Translations under genes and position numbers: made by a program
The notes under the pieces: model-generated
The model's database searches: none
The model's input: the letters and a program-made list of their open reading frames with translations, nothing else
Told to the model about the DNA's origin: nothing
Assembly (NCBI GenBank): GCA_934193095.1
Contig: CAKPUX010000037.1
Span: forward strand, 1-18,962
Source: an uncultured Dialister sp.
Lineage (GTDB): Bacteria > Bacillota > Negativicutes > Veillonellales > Dialisteraceae
Length of the DNA: 18,962 nucleotides
Reading direction: 5' to 3'
Shown here: piece after piece, positions 8,080-15,657 of the stretch
Position numbering within the stretch: the first letter of the stretch is position 1
Layout: every line of letters starts with the position of its first letter

Positions 8080-9207
8080 TCAAGGATGAGGGACTTGCGG
8101 CTTGGCATGGAGGAATTCTTCCAATACCTCCCTGTCTTCCTCAGGCAATGTCATCGCGATCTCAAGGACGTAAAAGGGAATGTCAGACTCAGCGAGGCTA
8201 TCAAGGGAGAGCATCTTCACGGCATCTTTTTCTGTCATGACGATGAGCTCTGCGCCCTTGGCTTTGGCTTCGGAGATCGCATTCCGCACATCTTCTTCTG
8301 TATACCTGTGATGATCAGGGAAGGGCATCTCGCCCACCGGGCGGAGGCCTGCCTCCTTTGCGGTCTTCTTAAAAGCAGCGGGATTTCCGATGCCGGAGAC
8401 CAGATAGGCTTTCTTCATCCTGACGTCTTCGAGCGCCCCTTCATGAAGGAAGGCTTTCCACTTCTCATACGGCACCACCTTTGACGGCGCATGCGCGGAG
8501 GAAAGAATCGGCACGCCCGGCGCGAGACGGGCGAGCTCTTCTCTGATTTCCATCAAATCTGTCACATGCACCTGGTCGCTCTTCGTCAGGATGAAAAGGC
8601 TTGCCCGAGAAAGGGCATCGAGCGGCTCCCGGAGCAGACCGCGGGGCAGCCCGTGACCATAGCCGAAGGGATTCGTCGCATCGATGAGAATGATATCTTG
8701 ATCGCGTCTGAGCTTCCAGTACTGAAAGCCATCATCCAAAAGCAGGATGTCGGCTCCCATTTCCTCAGCCCTCTTCACAGAGGCGATGCGGTCTTTCCCG
8801 ATAAAAATGGGGACGGAAGGGAGTTTTCTCGCCATCATGTAGGGCTCGTCCCCTGCCATTTGCTGGGATACGAGGATGGATTTCCCATCCGATACACAGC
8901 CGCCTTCTTTTTCAAGACCGCTTTTATACCCCCGGCTGATGATGGCAGGCTTCTTACCGATTGAGCGGAAGAGCTCGGCCAGCATCAGGATGCAGGGGGT
9001 CTTGCCCGTCCCGCCTGCCGTGATATTGCCGACACTGATAATGGGTACATGGGCGGAGACCGCAGCTGCCATATCTGCCGTCCTCTTCTTTTCGACCTGA
9101 GAGAAATACATTTTTTCCAGCTGCGAAAGGCCTGCCAGGACCAGCTTGTCCATGCCTTTCGGCGCCGGCTCCTTCATCAAGCCTGTGACATAGGACTCAA
9201 GACTCAT
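8080..9207 (-). CDS. lpxK: Tetraacyldisaccharide 4'-kinase LpxK
   Basis: Inner-membrane-associated kinase that phosphorylates the 4' position of the lipid A disaccharide. The P-loop is GNITAGGTGKTP (60-71), a family hallmark, followed by AIISRGYKSG, DEPYMMARKLP, LLLDDGFQYWKLRRDQDI and ATNPFGYGHGLPRGLLREPL. The later VSGIGNPAAF, FPDHHRYTEEDV and VMTEKDAVK are also typical. At 375 residues it is a little longer than the about 328-residue E. coli enzyme, partly from an N-terminal extension (1-50) common in Firmicute and Aquifex-like forms. GGGAGG stands five bases before the ATG. The gene overlaps waaA by 11 bases. Confidence 0.96.
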   Translation of the reverse strand: MSLESYVTGLMKEPAPKGMDKLVLAGLSQLEKMYFSQVEKKRTADMAAAVSAHVPIISVGNITAGGTGKTPCILMLAELFRSIGKKPAIISRGYKSGLEKEGGCVSDGKSILVSQQMAGDEPYMMARKLPSVPIFIGKDRIASVKRAEEMGADILLLDDGFQYWKLRRDQDIILIDATNPFGYGHGLPRGLLREPLDALSRASLFILTKSDQVHVTDLMEIREELARLAPGVPILSSAHAPSKVVPYEKWKAFLHEGALEDVRMKKAYLVSGIGNPAAFKKTAKEAGLRPVGEMPFPDHHRYTEEDVRNAISEAKAKGAELIVMTEKDAVKMLSLDSLAESDIPFYVLEIAMTLPEEDREVLEEFLHAKPQVPHP

Positions 9208-10525
9208 GACGGCCTCCCAGCTTCACGCCGGCTTCCGCGACCAGCTGCTCGAAAGCCTTGATGTTTCTCTCGGTCGCGCCCTGATTCTCATGCACCACGG
9301 TCAAAGCCGCCTCTCCCATCCGTTTCATGGTATCGGGATGAGAGAGAAGGTCCATGAGCGTTTCCTTGAATTCATGCTCTGACTTCGTCATGAGGCACAC
9401 GCCGCGGCTTTCCAAAAGCTCGAAGATCTCTTGGAAATTGAACATGTAAGGGCCAACGATGACAGGCTTGCCATGCGCCGCCGGCTCCAGAATATTATGA
9501 CCGCCGACTTTGACGAAGCTGCCTCCGACAAAGACGACATCTGCCAGACTGTAAAGACGCCCCAGCTCTCCGATGGTATCCAGAATGACCACCTGCGGGC
9601 TCGTGCCGTCATCCTCCTCCGTGCCCATCTTGGAGCGGCGCAGGACGCTGTAGCCGTGATGCTTGATGGCAAATTTCACGGACGGCGCTCTCGTGATCTC
9701 ACGAACGGCGAGAAGCAGACGCGCATTCGGATATTTTTTCAGGATCTCACCAAAGGTGCGGAGTACGATCTCCTCCTCTCCGCTGTGCGTGGAACCGGCG
9801 ACGATGATCGGGCCCTTCCCGTCGAAGCGGAATTCTTTACGAAGCGCGGCGCGCTCTTCCTCCGACACTTCGGCGTACGTCTGATCGTACTTGGTATTGC
9901 CTGTGATGGTGCAGCGCTTCGGCTGGGCGCCCATCGCAATGATGCGCTCCTCGTCGATGCGGGACTGCATGCAGAAACGCCGGATCTGGCAGAGCATGCG
10001 CGTCGTGAAGCGCTTGATCAGCGAATAGCGGCGCATCGAACGGCTGCTGATGCGGCCATTCATCATCATGACAGGGATCTTTTTGCGGAAAGCGAGGCGA
10101 AGGAAATTCGGCCACAGCTCCGTTTCGATCAGAATGATCGCCTTGGGATTCACGATATCTACGATGCGCTCGGTGATGACGGGCAGGTCAAAGGGGAAGA
10201 AAATGTGTCCGTCAGCCTCTGGGATGATGCGCTGTGCCATGCGGTGACCGGTCGCGGTGACGACAGACACCACCACCATTTCATCCGGGTACTTCTTCTT
10301 CAGCTCGCGCACGATCGGGCTCGCGGCGACCACTTCACCGACGGAAGCGGCATGCACCCAGATGGCATTGTGGTAGGCGATCTGCTGCAGCGTGGGCGTC
10401 GGCATGACGCCGGCGCTCTGCTTCAGACGGTCATAGAAGCCTTCTTCGAAGACAAGCCGATAGATCAGGATCGGTATCTGCAGCAGCCAGTAGGCGACAA
10501 GACAAATGTTGTAAATCCAGTACAA
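9197..10525 (-). CDS. waaA: Kdo transferase WaaA/KdtA (TTG start)
   Basis: Glycosyltransferase that adds Kdo to the lipid A precursor at the inner membrane. With a TTG start at 10525 the protein is 442 residues: an N-terminal membrane anchor (YWIYNICLVAYWLLQIPIL), the catalytic-base region WVHAASVGE (E64), WPNFLRLAFRKKIPVMMMNG, AGSTHSGEEEIVL, and the GT-B C-terminal GGSFVKVGGHNILEPAAHG. I reject the in-frame ATG at 10609. It would add 28 residues (MNPLNPLHLLNSQHPLNP...) encoded by the intergenic 9-base repeat and has no ribosome binding site, whereas AAAGGAG lies six bases before the TTG. The stop lies inside lpxK by an 11-base overlap. Confidence 0.93.
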   Translation of the reverse strand: MYWIYNICLVAYWLLQIPILIYRLVFEEGFYDRLKQSAGVMPTPTLQQIAYHNAIWVHAASVGEVVAASPIVRELKKKYPDEMVVVSVVTATGHRMAQRIIPEADGHIFFPFDLPVITERIVDIVNPKAIILIETELWPNFLRLAFRKKIPVMMMNGRISSRSMRRYSLIKRFTTRMLCQIRRFCMQSRIDEERIIAMGAQPKRCTITGNTKYDQTYAEVSEEERAALRKEFRFDGKGPIIVAGSTHSGEEEIVLRTFGEILKKYPNARLLLAVREITRAPSVKFAIKHHGYSVLRRSKMGTEEDDGTSPQVVILDTIGELGRLYSLADVVFVGGSFVKVGGHNILEPAAHGKPVIVGPYMFNFQEIFELLESRGVCLMTKSEHEFKETLMDLLSHPDTMKRMGEAALTVVHENQGATERNIKAFEQLVAEAGVKLGGRHES

Positions 10526-10531
10526 TTTTTT

Positions 10532-10538
10532 CTCCTTT
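10532..10538 (-). promoter_or_regulatory. Ribosome binding site fixing the waaA TTG start
   Basis: AAAGGAG followed by AAAAAA and TTG on the minus strand. Spacing is ideal, so the rare TTG codon is the likely start, and the repeat-encoded upstream extension is probably not translated. Confidence 0.75.
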
Positions 10539-10555
10539 GATGGTTGTTTGGTTAT

Positions 10556-10832
10556 TGGGTTCAACGGGTGTTGCGAGTTCAACAGGTGCAGCGGGTTCAA
10601 CGGGTTCAACGGGGAAGGTGCGGCGCATTAAAATTAGTAGCGCCGCGAAGTTTTATATAAAGGGTATTGGGGCGATTTATGAATTGTGCGCCCCTTCCCC
10701 GCCTTCCCGTCAGAACCCATTGAACCGTTCGACCCACATTCCTAGTAAGGGGCTGCTCACTGGGATAAAATCCTAATTCCTAATTCCTAATTCCTAATCC
10801 CTAATCCCTAGTCACTAGTCACTAGTCACTAT
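10556..10832 (+). repeat. Composite intergenic repeat element, copy 5 (msbA-waaA gap)
   Basis: It fills the 212-base gap between msbA and the longest waaA frame and reaches into both. On +: GGGTTCAACG-type units, partly period 9 instead of 7 (10558-10613), the hairpin GCGGCGC-attaaaattagta-GCGCCGC (10620-10646), an AT-rich GTATTGGGGCGATT block, GCCCCTTCCCCGCCTTCCC, GAACCCATTGAACCG, then TCCTAAT x4, TCCCTAA and AGTCACT heptads (10771-10832). The last heptads encode the end of MsbA. The GTGAGGA heptads are absent. Confidence 0.85.
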
Positions 10833-12585
10833 TTCTCTCAGAATCATTCTTCTGCGACATCGTATAGAGCTCATGATACAGCCCTTTCTTTTCCATGAGC
10901 TCCTTATGTGTACCGCTTTCTTCGATGACGCCGTGATTCAGGACAAGGATCTGGTCGGCATTCTTGATGGTCGAAAGGCGGTGAGCGATGACGAAGGAGG
11001 TACGGCCGACCATGAGCTTGTCGAGCGCATCCTGCACGATCTTCTCGCTTTCCGTATCGAGTGCGGAGGTCGCTTCGTCAAGGATGAGGATCTTCGGATT
11101 CTTCAAGATCGCTCTTGCGATGGCGATGCGCTGACGCTGACCGCCGGAGAGGACGAGGCCGCGATCGCCGACCTTGGTATCGATGCCGCGCGGCAGCCCT
11201 TGAATGAATTTCTCTGCATTCGCGGCGCGAATGGCATCCCAGACCTCTTCATCCGTCGCATCCAGGCGACCGTAGAGGACGTTTTCTTTGATGGTGGTAT
11301 TGAAGAGGAGCGTATCCTGCGGCACGAGGCCGATGTTGTCGCGAAGGGAGCCAACCGTCACATCCCGGATGTCGACGCCGTCGATGCAGATGGCTCCGCC
11401 TGTCACATCATAGAACCGCGGAAGCAAGTTGGCAATGGTGGTCTTGCCGGCGCCAGATGGCCCGACGACGGCGATGGTCTGTCCGGGTCTGGCGACGAAA
11501 TTCAGATCTGTCAGGACCGGATTTTCTTTTTCATAGGCAAAGGCCACATGGCGCGCTTCGACTAAGCCTTCTGTGACTTCGATCGGCTTGGCACCTTCCT
11601 TGTCCTGGATCTCTGACTTCTCATCCAGGATCGCAAAGACGCGGTCCGCTGCGGCCAGGGATTTCTGGATATTACCGAAGCTTTCTGCCAGACGGCGGGT
11701 CGGATTGGCCAGGTTGATGGCATAGATCAGGAAGGCGATGAGCTCGCCGGTGGTCATCACGCCCTCAATGACAGAGACACCACCATACCAGATGATCGCA
11801 CAGACGGCAATGGCAGCGAGAAATTCGACAAGCGGCGTCATCTGGCTCTGCTGCCTGATAGAGCGCACGGTCGCCTTGAAGCTGGATTCATTGATGTCAT
11901 TGAAGCGCTTCTCTTCGAAGTCGCCTCGATTGAAGCTGCGCACGATGCGCACGCCCTGGATGGTCTCCTGCAGCATGGACGTCACATCGGCCAGTCGTTC
12001 CTGCACGTCGCGGCCGCTCGAGTGGAGCTTTTTCCCAAAGAATTTGATCGTATAAGAAACGAGCGGTACGATCACAAGGCAGAGCATCGTCAGTTTCCAC
12101 TGCAGGTAGATCATGGAAACGAAAGAACCGATAAAAATAGCGCCTTCCTGCACCAGCTGGATGAAATTATCCACGATGGCTGTCTGCAGCGCCGCAATGT
12201 CATTCGTCAAGTTGCTCATGATGTCTCCGGTGCGGCGGCGATCATAGTAGGAGATCGATAATTTCTGCAGATGATGATACAGCGTATTTCGAAGATCCTT
12301 GATGACAGCCTGCCCGATGTATCCCATGAGGTAGCGGTGCCCAAAGGTGGTGATCGCGCGGATGAGGAAGGTCACAAGGATCGCCACGATGATGAGGTAG
12401 AGCATGGCAAGGTCCTTGTCATTCAGCACCTTATCGATGACATCCTTGATGATCCACGGCACGACCAGGTTCGAGCCCGATACGAGCAGCATGAAGAAAA
12501 CGGAAACAAGAAGCAGCTTCCAGTAGGGTTTTAGATAAGATAACAGTCTCATGTAACTGTTCAGTTTACTTGATTTTGTATTCAT
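10822..12585 (-). CDS. msbA: Lipid A flippase MsbA (ABC transporter half)
   Basis: Homodimeric exporter that flips core-lipid A across the inner membrane. Residues 1-320 are the six-helix ABC exporter domain, with helices near 22-45, 60-82, 140-160, 163-185, 250-270 and 280-297. The C-terminal ATPase has Walker A GPSGAGKTT (375-383), signature LSGGQRQR (479-486), Walker B ILILDEATSALD (499-510) and H535 in IAHRLS. The 587 residues match MsbA. GGAG precedes the ATG. The final residues NSD and the TAG stop are encoded by the GTCACTA heptads, so the C-terminus looks set by the repeat. MsbA is inferred from the lpxB-msbA-waaA context; the fold alone would allow other lipid or drug exporters. Confidence 0.93.
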   Translation of the reverse strand: MNTKSSKLNSYMRLLSYLKPYWKLLLVSVFFMLLVSGSNLVVPWIIKDVIDKVLNDKDLAMLYLIIVAILVTFLIRAITTFGHRYLMGYIGQAVIKDLRNTLYHHLQKLSISYYDRRRTGDIMSNLTNDIAALQTAIVDNFIQLVQEGAIFIGSFVSMIYLQWKLTMLCLVIVPLVSYTIKFFGKKLHSSGRDVQERLADVTSMLQETIQGVRIVRSFNRGDFEEKRFNDINESSFKATVRSIRQQSQMTPLVEFLAAIAVCAIIWYGGVSVIEGVMTTGELIAFLIYAINLANPTRRLAESFGNIQKSLAAADRVFAILDEKSEIQDKEGAKPIEVTEGLVEARHVAFAYEKENPVLTDLNFVARPGQTIAVVGPSGAGKTTIANLLPRFYDVTGGAICIDGVDIRDVTVGSLRDNIGLVPQDTLLFNTTIKENVLYGRLDATDEEVWDAIRAANAEKFIQGLPRGIDTKVGDRGLVLSGGQRQRIAIARAILKNPKILILDEATSALDTESEKIVQDALDKLMVGRTSFVIAHRLSTIKNADQILVLNHGVIEESGTHKELMEKKGLYHELYTMSQKNDSERNSD

Positions 12586-12620
12586 TCCATTCTCCAGAAT
12601 TTTTTTTGGGGGGGAGACTA

Positions 12621-12906
12621 AAGGTTCAAAGGGTTCAGGTTGATGGGTTCAGGGTTACGGGGCGCCCCTTGCTTGTGAATGAAAGCATGGCTCCCCAGTG
12701 AGGAGTGAAGGTACGGCGCATAAAATGAGGGAGCGCCGCGAAGTACAACTAGTGGCGATGCCCAAAAGTCTCTCGATAGCAGGCTTCCCGTTTTGAACTT
12801 TCCAAACATTGCCTACCTGACCGCGAATGACAAAGATTTCTCGCTTCGCTCAAAATGACGATACGGGAGTCTGATGTCTCCTAATCTCCTAGTCACTAGC
12901 CACCAT
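12621..12906 (+). repeat. Composite intergenic repeat element, copy 6 (lpxB-msbA gap)
   Basis: It takes up nearly all of the 321-base gap between lpxB and msbA; no gene is seen. On +: GGTTCAAAGGGTTCAGG units, the palindrome GGGGCGCCCC (12659-12668), TTGTGAATGAAAGC, one GTGAGGA unit, the hairpin CGGCGC-ataaaatgaggga-GCGCCG (about 12714-12738), GGCGATGCCC, GCAGGCTTCCC, the tail AATGACAAAGATTTCTCGCT ending CGATACGGGAG (about 12826-12869) shared with copy 2, and a short AGTCACT/AGCCACC end that touches the lpxB stop codon. Confidence 0.86.
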
Positions 12907-14034
12907 TTACTTTTTCCCCGTCCTCACGATGAGCTCTGCCACGCGGCGCACCGCGCCTCCGCCGCCCAGTGCTTTTCTCACTTCTCGGATGCCTTCCACA
13001 TTCTTTTCCCGCGCGGCAGGCTGAATGAGCCACGGGGTCACGATGCGGGAAATATTCTCCGCCGTCACCGCATCCTGCAGGAGCTCGGGAGTGACCTCAC
13101 GGTCCAGCAGAAGATTCGGCAGGCCCGCATACTTCACATGGACGAGCAGCTTCGCCAGCATCCATGTCACAGGCGCGAGACGATAGATCAATACGGTCGG
13201 CAGCTCCATGAGCGCCGTTTCCAGAGTCGCCGTCCCTGAAGACGCGACACAGGCATCACAGATCTGCATCAGGTCATACTGCCTGCCCTCGGTGATTTCT
13301 ACGGAAAGCTCCGAAGCACCGATGAAGGACGAAAGCATTTCCATCGGAATCGTCGAGGCCCGGGGGATGAAGAACTGGCAGTCTGCCTTTTGGGAAAGCT
13401 GCCGCGCTGCCTCCAGCATCACGGGCAGAAGCCCCGCGACTTCATTCTTTCGGCTCCCCGGCATGAGAAGGATACGCTTTTTATTCGGATCGCCATGGAA
13501 ATAGGCCATCGCCTTCTCCTTCGACATGGAAGGCTTCACCGTATCCGCCAGCGGATGACCGACGAAGGTCACATGCGCTCCCGCCTTCCGGTATGCGTCC
13601 GCTTCAAAAGGAAATATGGACGCCACCTGCTCGACATCGCGGACGATATTCTTCGCCCGTCCCTTGTTCCACGCCCAGATGGTGGGCGCGATATAGTAGA
13701 CGACAGGGATGCCCAGCTCTTTCGCCACATGGGCGAGCTTCATATTGAATCCGGGGTAATCTACACAGACCAGCACATCCGGCTTTTCCCGCAGCATGGC
13801 TTCCTTCAGGAAGCTGCGCAGCTTGAAGAAGAGCGGCAGGTGCTTGATGACTTCCACCAGTCCGATGATGCCCAGATTTTCTATATCATAGATGATGCGG
13901 ACGCCGCTCCTTCGCATGTCCGCACCGCCCATCCCGAAGATGTCTGTCCCGGGGTAGAGCTTTTTGATTTCTGCCGCAACGGCTGCGGCATGCATATCGC
14001 CAGAGGCCTCTCCGGCAGACATCATGATTTTCAT
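12907..14034 (-). CDS. lpxB: Lipid-A-disaccharide synthase LpxB
   Basis: GT-B glycosyltransferase that joins UDP-diacylglucosamine and lipid X into the lipid A disaccharide. The 375 residues match the family. Hallmarks: MSAGEASGDMHAAAV (5-19), FGMGGADMRRSGV, CVDYPGFNMKLAHVAKELGIPVVYYIAPTIWAWN, FVGHPLADTV, LLMPGSRKNEV and CVASSGTATLETALMELPTVLIYR. The ATG has GAGGAC about 7 bases upstream. The TAA stop is immediately followed on the mRNA by heptad repeat sequence. Its position between lpxI and msbA is the expected one. Confidence 0.97.
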   Translation of the reverse strand: MKIMMSAGEASGDMHAAAVAAEIKKLYPGTDIFGMGGADMRRSGVRIIYDIENLGIIGLVEVIKHLPLFFKLRSFLKEAMLREKPDVLVCVDYPGFNMKLAHVAKELGIPVVYYIAPTIWAWNKGRAKNIVRDVEQVASIFPFEADAYRKAGAHVTFVGHPLADTVKPSMSKEKAMAYFHGDPNKKRILLMPGSRKNEVAGLLPVMLEAARQLSQKADCQFFIPRASTIPMEMLSSFIGASELSVEITEGRQYDLMQICDACVASSGTATLETALMELPTVLIYRLAPVTWMLAKLLVHVKYAGLPNLLLDREVTPELLQDAVTAENISRIVTPWLIQPAAREKNVEGIREVRKALGGGGAVRRVAELIVRTGKK

Positions 14035-14069
14035 AAGTTAAGTCCTCGTCAATGAGTAAGGATGTATGT

Positions 14070-14396
14070 TAATGGGTTCAGGGTTAGCCCGTGGGGCGTA
14101 TCGCCCTTTGATTGCGAGTGAAAGTTCTACTCTCTAGTTAGGAGTGAGGAATGAGGAGTGAGGAGTGGTGGTGCGGCGCAAAAAATTATGAAGCGCCGCG
14201 AAGTATAAATAGGGCGATGCCCGCAGATGGTATTTAGTCACCAGTCACTAGTCACTTGAGACTCCTAATCCCTAGCTACTCATCCCTGCTTTCAAACTTC
14301 AGGGTTCAGGGGTGTGGTGGCGGCTTCGCCGCAGTATAAATATGTCGATGCCCGAAGGTAGTATTCAAGTCACCAGTCACTAGCCACCGGTCACTT
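14070..14396 (+). repeat. Composite intergenic repeat element, copy 7, with a second partial copy (lpxI-lpxB gap)
   Basis: It fills the 356-base gap between lpxI and lpxB; no gene is seen. First copy on +: GGGTTCAGGGTTAGCCCG, the hairpin GGGCGTATCGCCC, TTGATTGCGAGTGAAAG, GAGGAGT/GAGGAAT heptads, GGTGGTGCGGCGC-aaaaaattatgaa-GCGCCGC (14169-14198), GGGCGATGCCC, then CCAGTCA/CTAGTCA and TCCCTAG heptads to about 14285. A second, shortened copy follows: TTCAGGG, GGTGGCGGCTTCGCCGC (14317-14333), GTCGATGCCCGAAGG and CCAGTCA/CTAGCCA heptads. These run into the lpxI stop (TGA within AGTGACC). CTACTCATCCCTGCTTTCAA (14276-14295) recurs inverted near 18735. Confidence 0.86.
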
Positions 14397-15212
14397 CTTC
14401 CCTTCCACCGCCAGTATCACAATGCCTTTTTTATTGGCTTCCTGCAGCACGGCTTCTTTTTCCGCAAAAAGGGTATGCCAGGCTTCGATGGCAAGGACCG
14501 CGCAGCCGCTCTCCTCCATGGAGGAAAGTGTCGTAAGTCCGACCGCCGGCATGTCGAAGCGGGTATCCTGTCCGGGCTTGGCTGTCTTCACGACGACAGC
14601 GCCGCCGCGGGCGAGACTGCCGCCACGCTTGATGCAGGCATCCGTGCCCTCGATGGCTTCGACGGCCATGACCGCCTGATCCTTCACGACGACCGTCTGT
14701 CCCAGATCGATCGCACCGATCGCCTTCGCCGCCTCGAAACCAAAAGCCACATCGACCATCTGCGCCTCCGTCGGCTTCTTTTTGGTAAAGACCTGCGGCC
14801 CCGGCATGAGCGGCTTCAGATACTTCGTCTGATCCAGGACGGAGATCCCGTCTTTGGCCAGCTCATCCACGATCGCCAGCGTGATCGTATCATCCTTGAA
14901 ATTCATCTTGCGCAGACGATTCAAGAGTTTGATCGCGCGCATATCCGGAAGGGTATGCGACTTGTAGAGCCACTCCTTCGTGACCTTGCCAATCATCGTG
15001 ACCTCTTTCACATGCTCCTTCACGAGCGTCTTGATGACTTTATCCAGTTTAAAGGCGCTGATATCATAGTACGCATCCGCGATCGCGGCAAGTCTTGCAT
15101 CGACGCCCGGCGTCACCGCGATACAGACCACGCGATATCCCTGGGGCCGCACTGCTTCGATGAATTCCACCGGCAGCGTCCCGATGCCCGCTAATAAACC
15201 AATCGTTTCCAT
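14391..15212 (-). CDS. lpxI: UDP-2,3-diacylglucosamine diphosphatase LpxI
   Basis: Hydrolyses UDP-2,3-diacylglucosamine to lipid X and UMP, replacing LpxH. The 273 residues match the LpxI (DUF1009) family: N-terminal IGLLAGIGTLPVEFIEA (4-20), VTMIGKVTKEWLY, LAIVDELAKDGISVLDQTKYL (about 122-142), KDQAVMAVEAIEGTDACI and FDMPAVGLTTLSSMEESGC. D220 is the likely counterpart of catalytic Asp225 in Caulobacter LpxI. I chose the ATG at 15212 because GGAGGT lies 4 bases before it. The in-frame ATG at 15224 would place that ribosome binding site inside the coding region. This is the first gene of the LPS cluster in the window. Confidence 0.95.
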   Translation of the reverse strand: METIGLLAGIGTLPVEFIEAVRPQGYRVVCIAVTPGVDARLAAIADAYYDISAFKLDKVIKTLVKEHVKEVTMIGKVTKEWLYKSHTLPDMRAIKLLNRLRKMNFKDDTITLAIVDELAKDGISVLDQTKYLKPLMPGPQVFTKKKPTEAQMVDVAFGFEAAKAIGAIDLGQTVVVKDQAVMAVEAIEGTDACIKRGGSLARGGAVVVKTAKPGQDTRFDMPAVGLTTLSSMEESGCAVLAIEAWHTLFAEKEAVLQEANKKGIVILAVEGKK

Positions 15213-15216
15213 AATG

Positions 15217-15222
15217 ACCTCC
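15217..15222 (-). promoter_or_regulatory. Ribosome binding site fixing the lpxI start
   Basis: GGAGGT on the minus strand directly before CATT and the ATG ending at 15212. It overlaps the alternative upstream ATG and so argues for the shorter protein METIGLLAG. Confidence 0.75.
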
Positions 15223-15269
15223 ATAGCGTCATAATCTTTATTATTTTAGCATTTTTTCACTGGTTACGC

Positions 15270-15297
15270 ATTATAGAAATTTCGGTTAGCCGTCGAA
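15270..15297 (-). promoter_or_regulatory. Putative promoter for the lpxI-to-lpt cluster
   Basis: On the minus strand TATAAT (15270-15275) is preceded after 16 bases by TTCGAC (15292-15297), a weak -35. It lies about 60 bases upstream of lpxI and downstream of the sstT terminator, where a cluster promoter would be expected. Confidence 0.4.
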
Positions 15298-15349
15298 TCG
15301 GCGCCTCCGTCTTACGGGCGAAAAGCCCCGATCTCCCCTGCGCCCATTA

Positions 15350-15402
15350 AAAAAGGCGATGTGAAATAACGATCATCTCATTTTCGCGTTCCATCTGCCG
15401 CG
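15350..15402 (+). repeat. Left arm of the inverted repeat flanking sstT
   Basis: These 53 bases match the reverse complement of 17226-17278 with one mismatch that I can find. The shared core includes GATGTGAAATAACGATCATC and TCATTTTCGCGTTCCA. Together with 15558-15598 it forms the left flank of the sstT block. The rest of the 433-base gap (15225-15657) holds the lpxI promoter, small hairpins and the sstT terminator. Confidence 0.85.
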
Positions 15403-15557
15403 GGGGACTTGCAGCTTTCATAGGAGTGACTGGGAAACCTTATCCCAGCTGTCTTTCATGCCATAGTCACCCTATCCGCCCCTTTCGGGCACCTTCCCCT
15501 AGAGGGGAAGGCTGCGATACGAGAATACCATCTTCTAAAAAAAGGCGGCGAAGCCGC
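15403..15557 (+). repeat. Palindrome-rich segment present only in the left sstT flank
   Basis: About 155 bases separate the two repeat blocks on the left side, but the same blocks are adjacent on the right (near 17226). The segment contains several hairpins: CTGGGA...TCCCAG (about 15429-15447), GCCC...GGGC, and the near-perfect palindrome CCTTCCCCTAGAGGGGAAGG (about 15491-15510). No coding frame is evident. It could be a small insertion on the left or a deletion on the right. Confidence 0.5.
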
Positions 15558-15600
15558 CACGAGAGCCCTGAACCTTGAACCTTGAACCAAATGAAAGCAA
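15558..15600 (-). repeat. Partial composite repeat, inverted, left of sstT
   Basis: GCCGCCACGAGAGCCCTGAA leads into CCTTGAA heptads and CCAAATGAAAGC. This is the reverse complement of 17176-17228, apart from one extra or missing GGTTCA-type unit and small changes. It extends the sstT-flanking inverted repeat and belongs to the GGGTTCA family. Just before it, GGCGGCGAAGCCGCC (about 15544-15558) is the short-loop version of the element hairpin. Confidence 0.75.
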
Positions 15601-15603
15601 AGT

Positions 15604-15653
15604 AAAAAGGGGCTGTGAAGAAATGAAGATTCATTTCTTCACAGCCCCTTTTT
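15604..15653. terminator. Bidirectional intrinsic terminator after sstT
   Basis: A perfect 24-bp inverted repeat: AAAAAGGGGCTGTGAAG... (15604-15627) pairs with 15630-15653 across a 2-base centre. The stem is flanked by A-runs and T-runs, so both strands give a GC-rich hairpin followed by U-rich sequence. It begins five bases after the sstT stop on the minus strand and should separate sstT from lpxI. On the + strand it would stop antisense transcription into sstT. Confidence 0.88.
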
Positions 15654-15657
15654 TTAT

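Noticed and set aside
8045..8083. Longer KdsB N-terminus MIPVTSHYAKEFI
   Set aside because: It would be encoded by the spacer with heptads, has no ribosome binding site, and the family begins at MKIACIIPSRY with AAAGGAG before it.
9431..10540. 369-codon + strand open frame opposite waaA
   Set aside because: It is a shadow of waaA codon usage; the translation has no recognisable domain, whereas the minus strand carries all WaaA motifs.
10771..10832. Telomere-like TTAGGG repeats
   Set aside because: The minus strand reads ATTAGGG-type heptads, but the period is 7, units drift, and the array is internal between two operon genes.
15301..15349. Possible riboswitch upstream of lpxI (small hairpins such as GGGC-GAAAA-GCCC)
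   Set aside because: It lies upstream of the putative -10 and so would not be in the lpxI leader; no known riboswitch motif was recognised.
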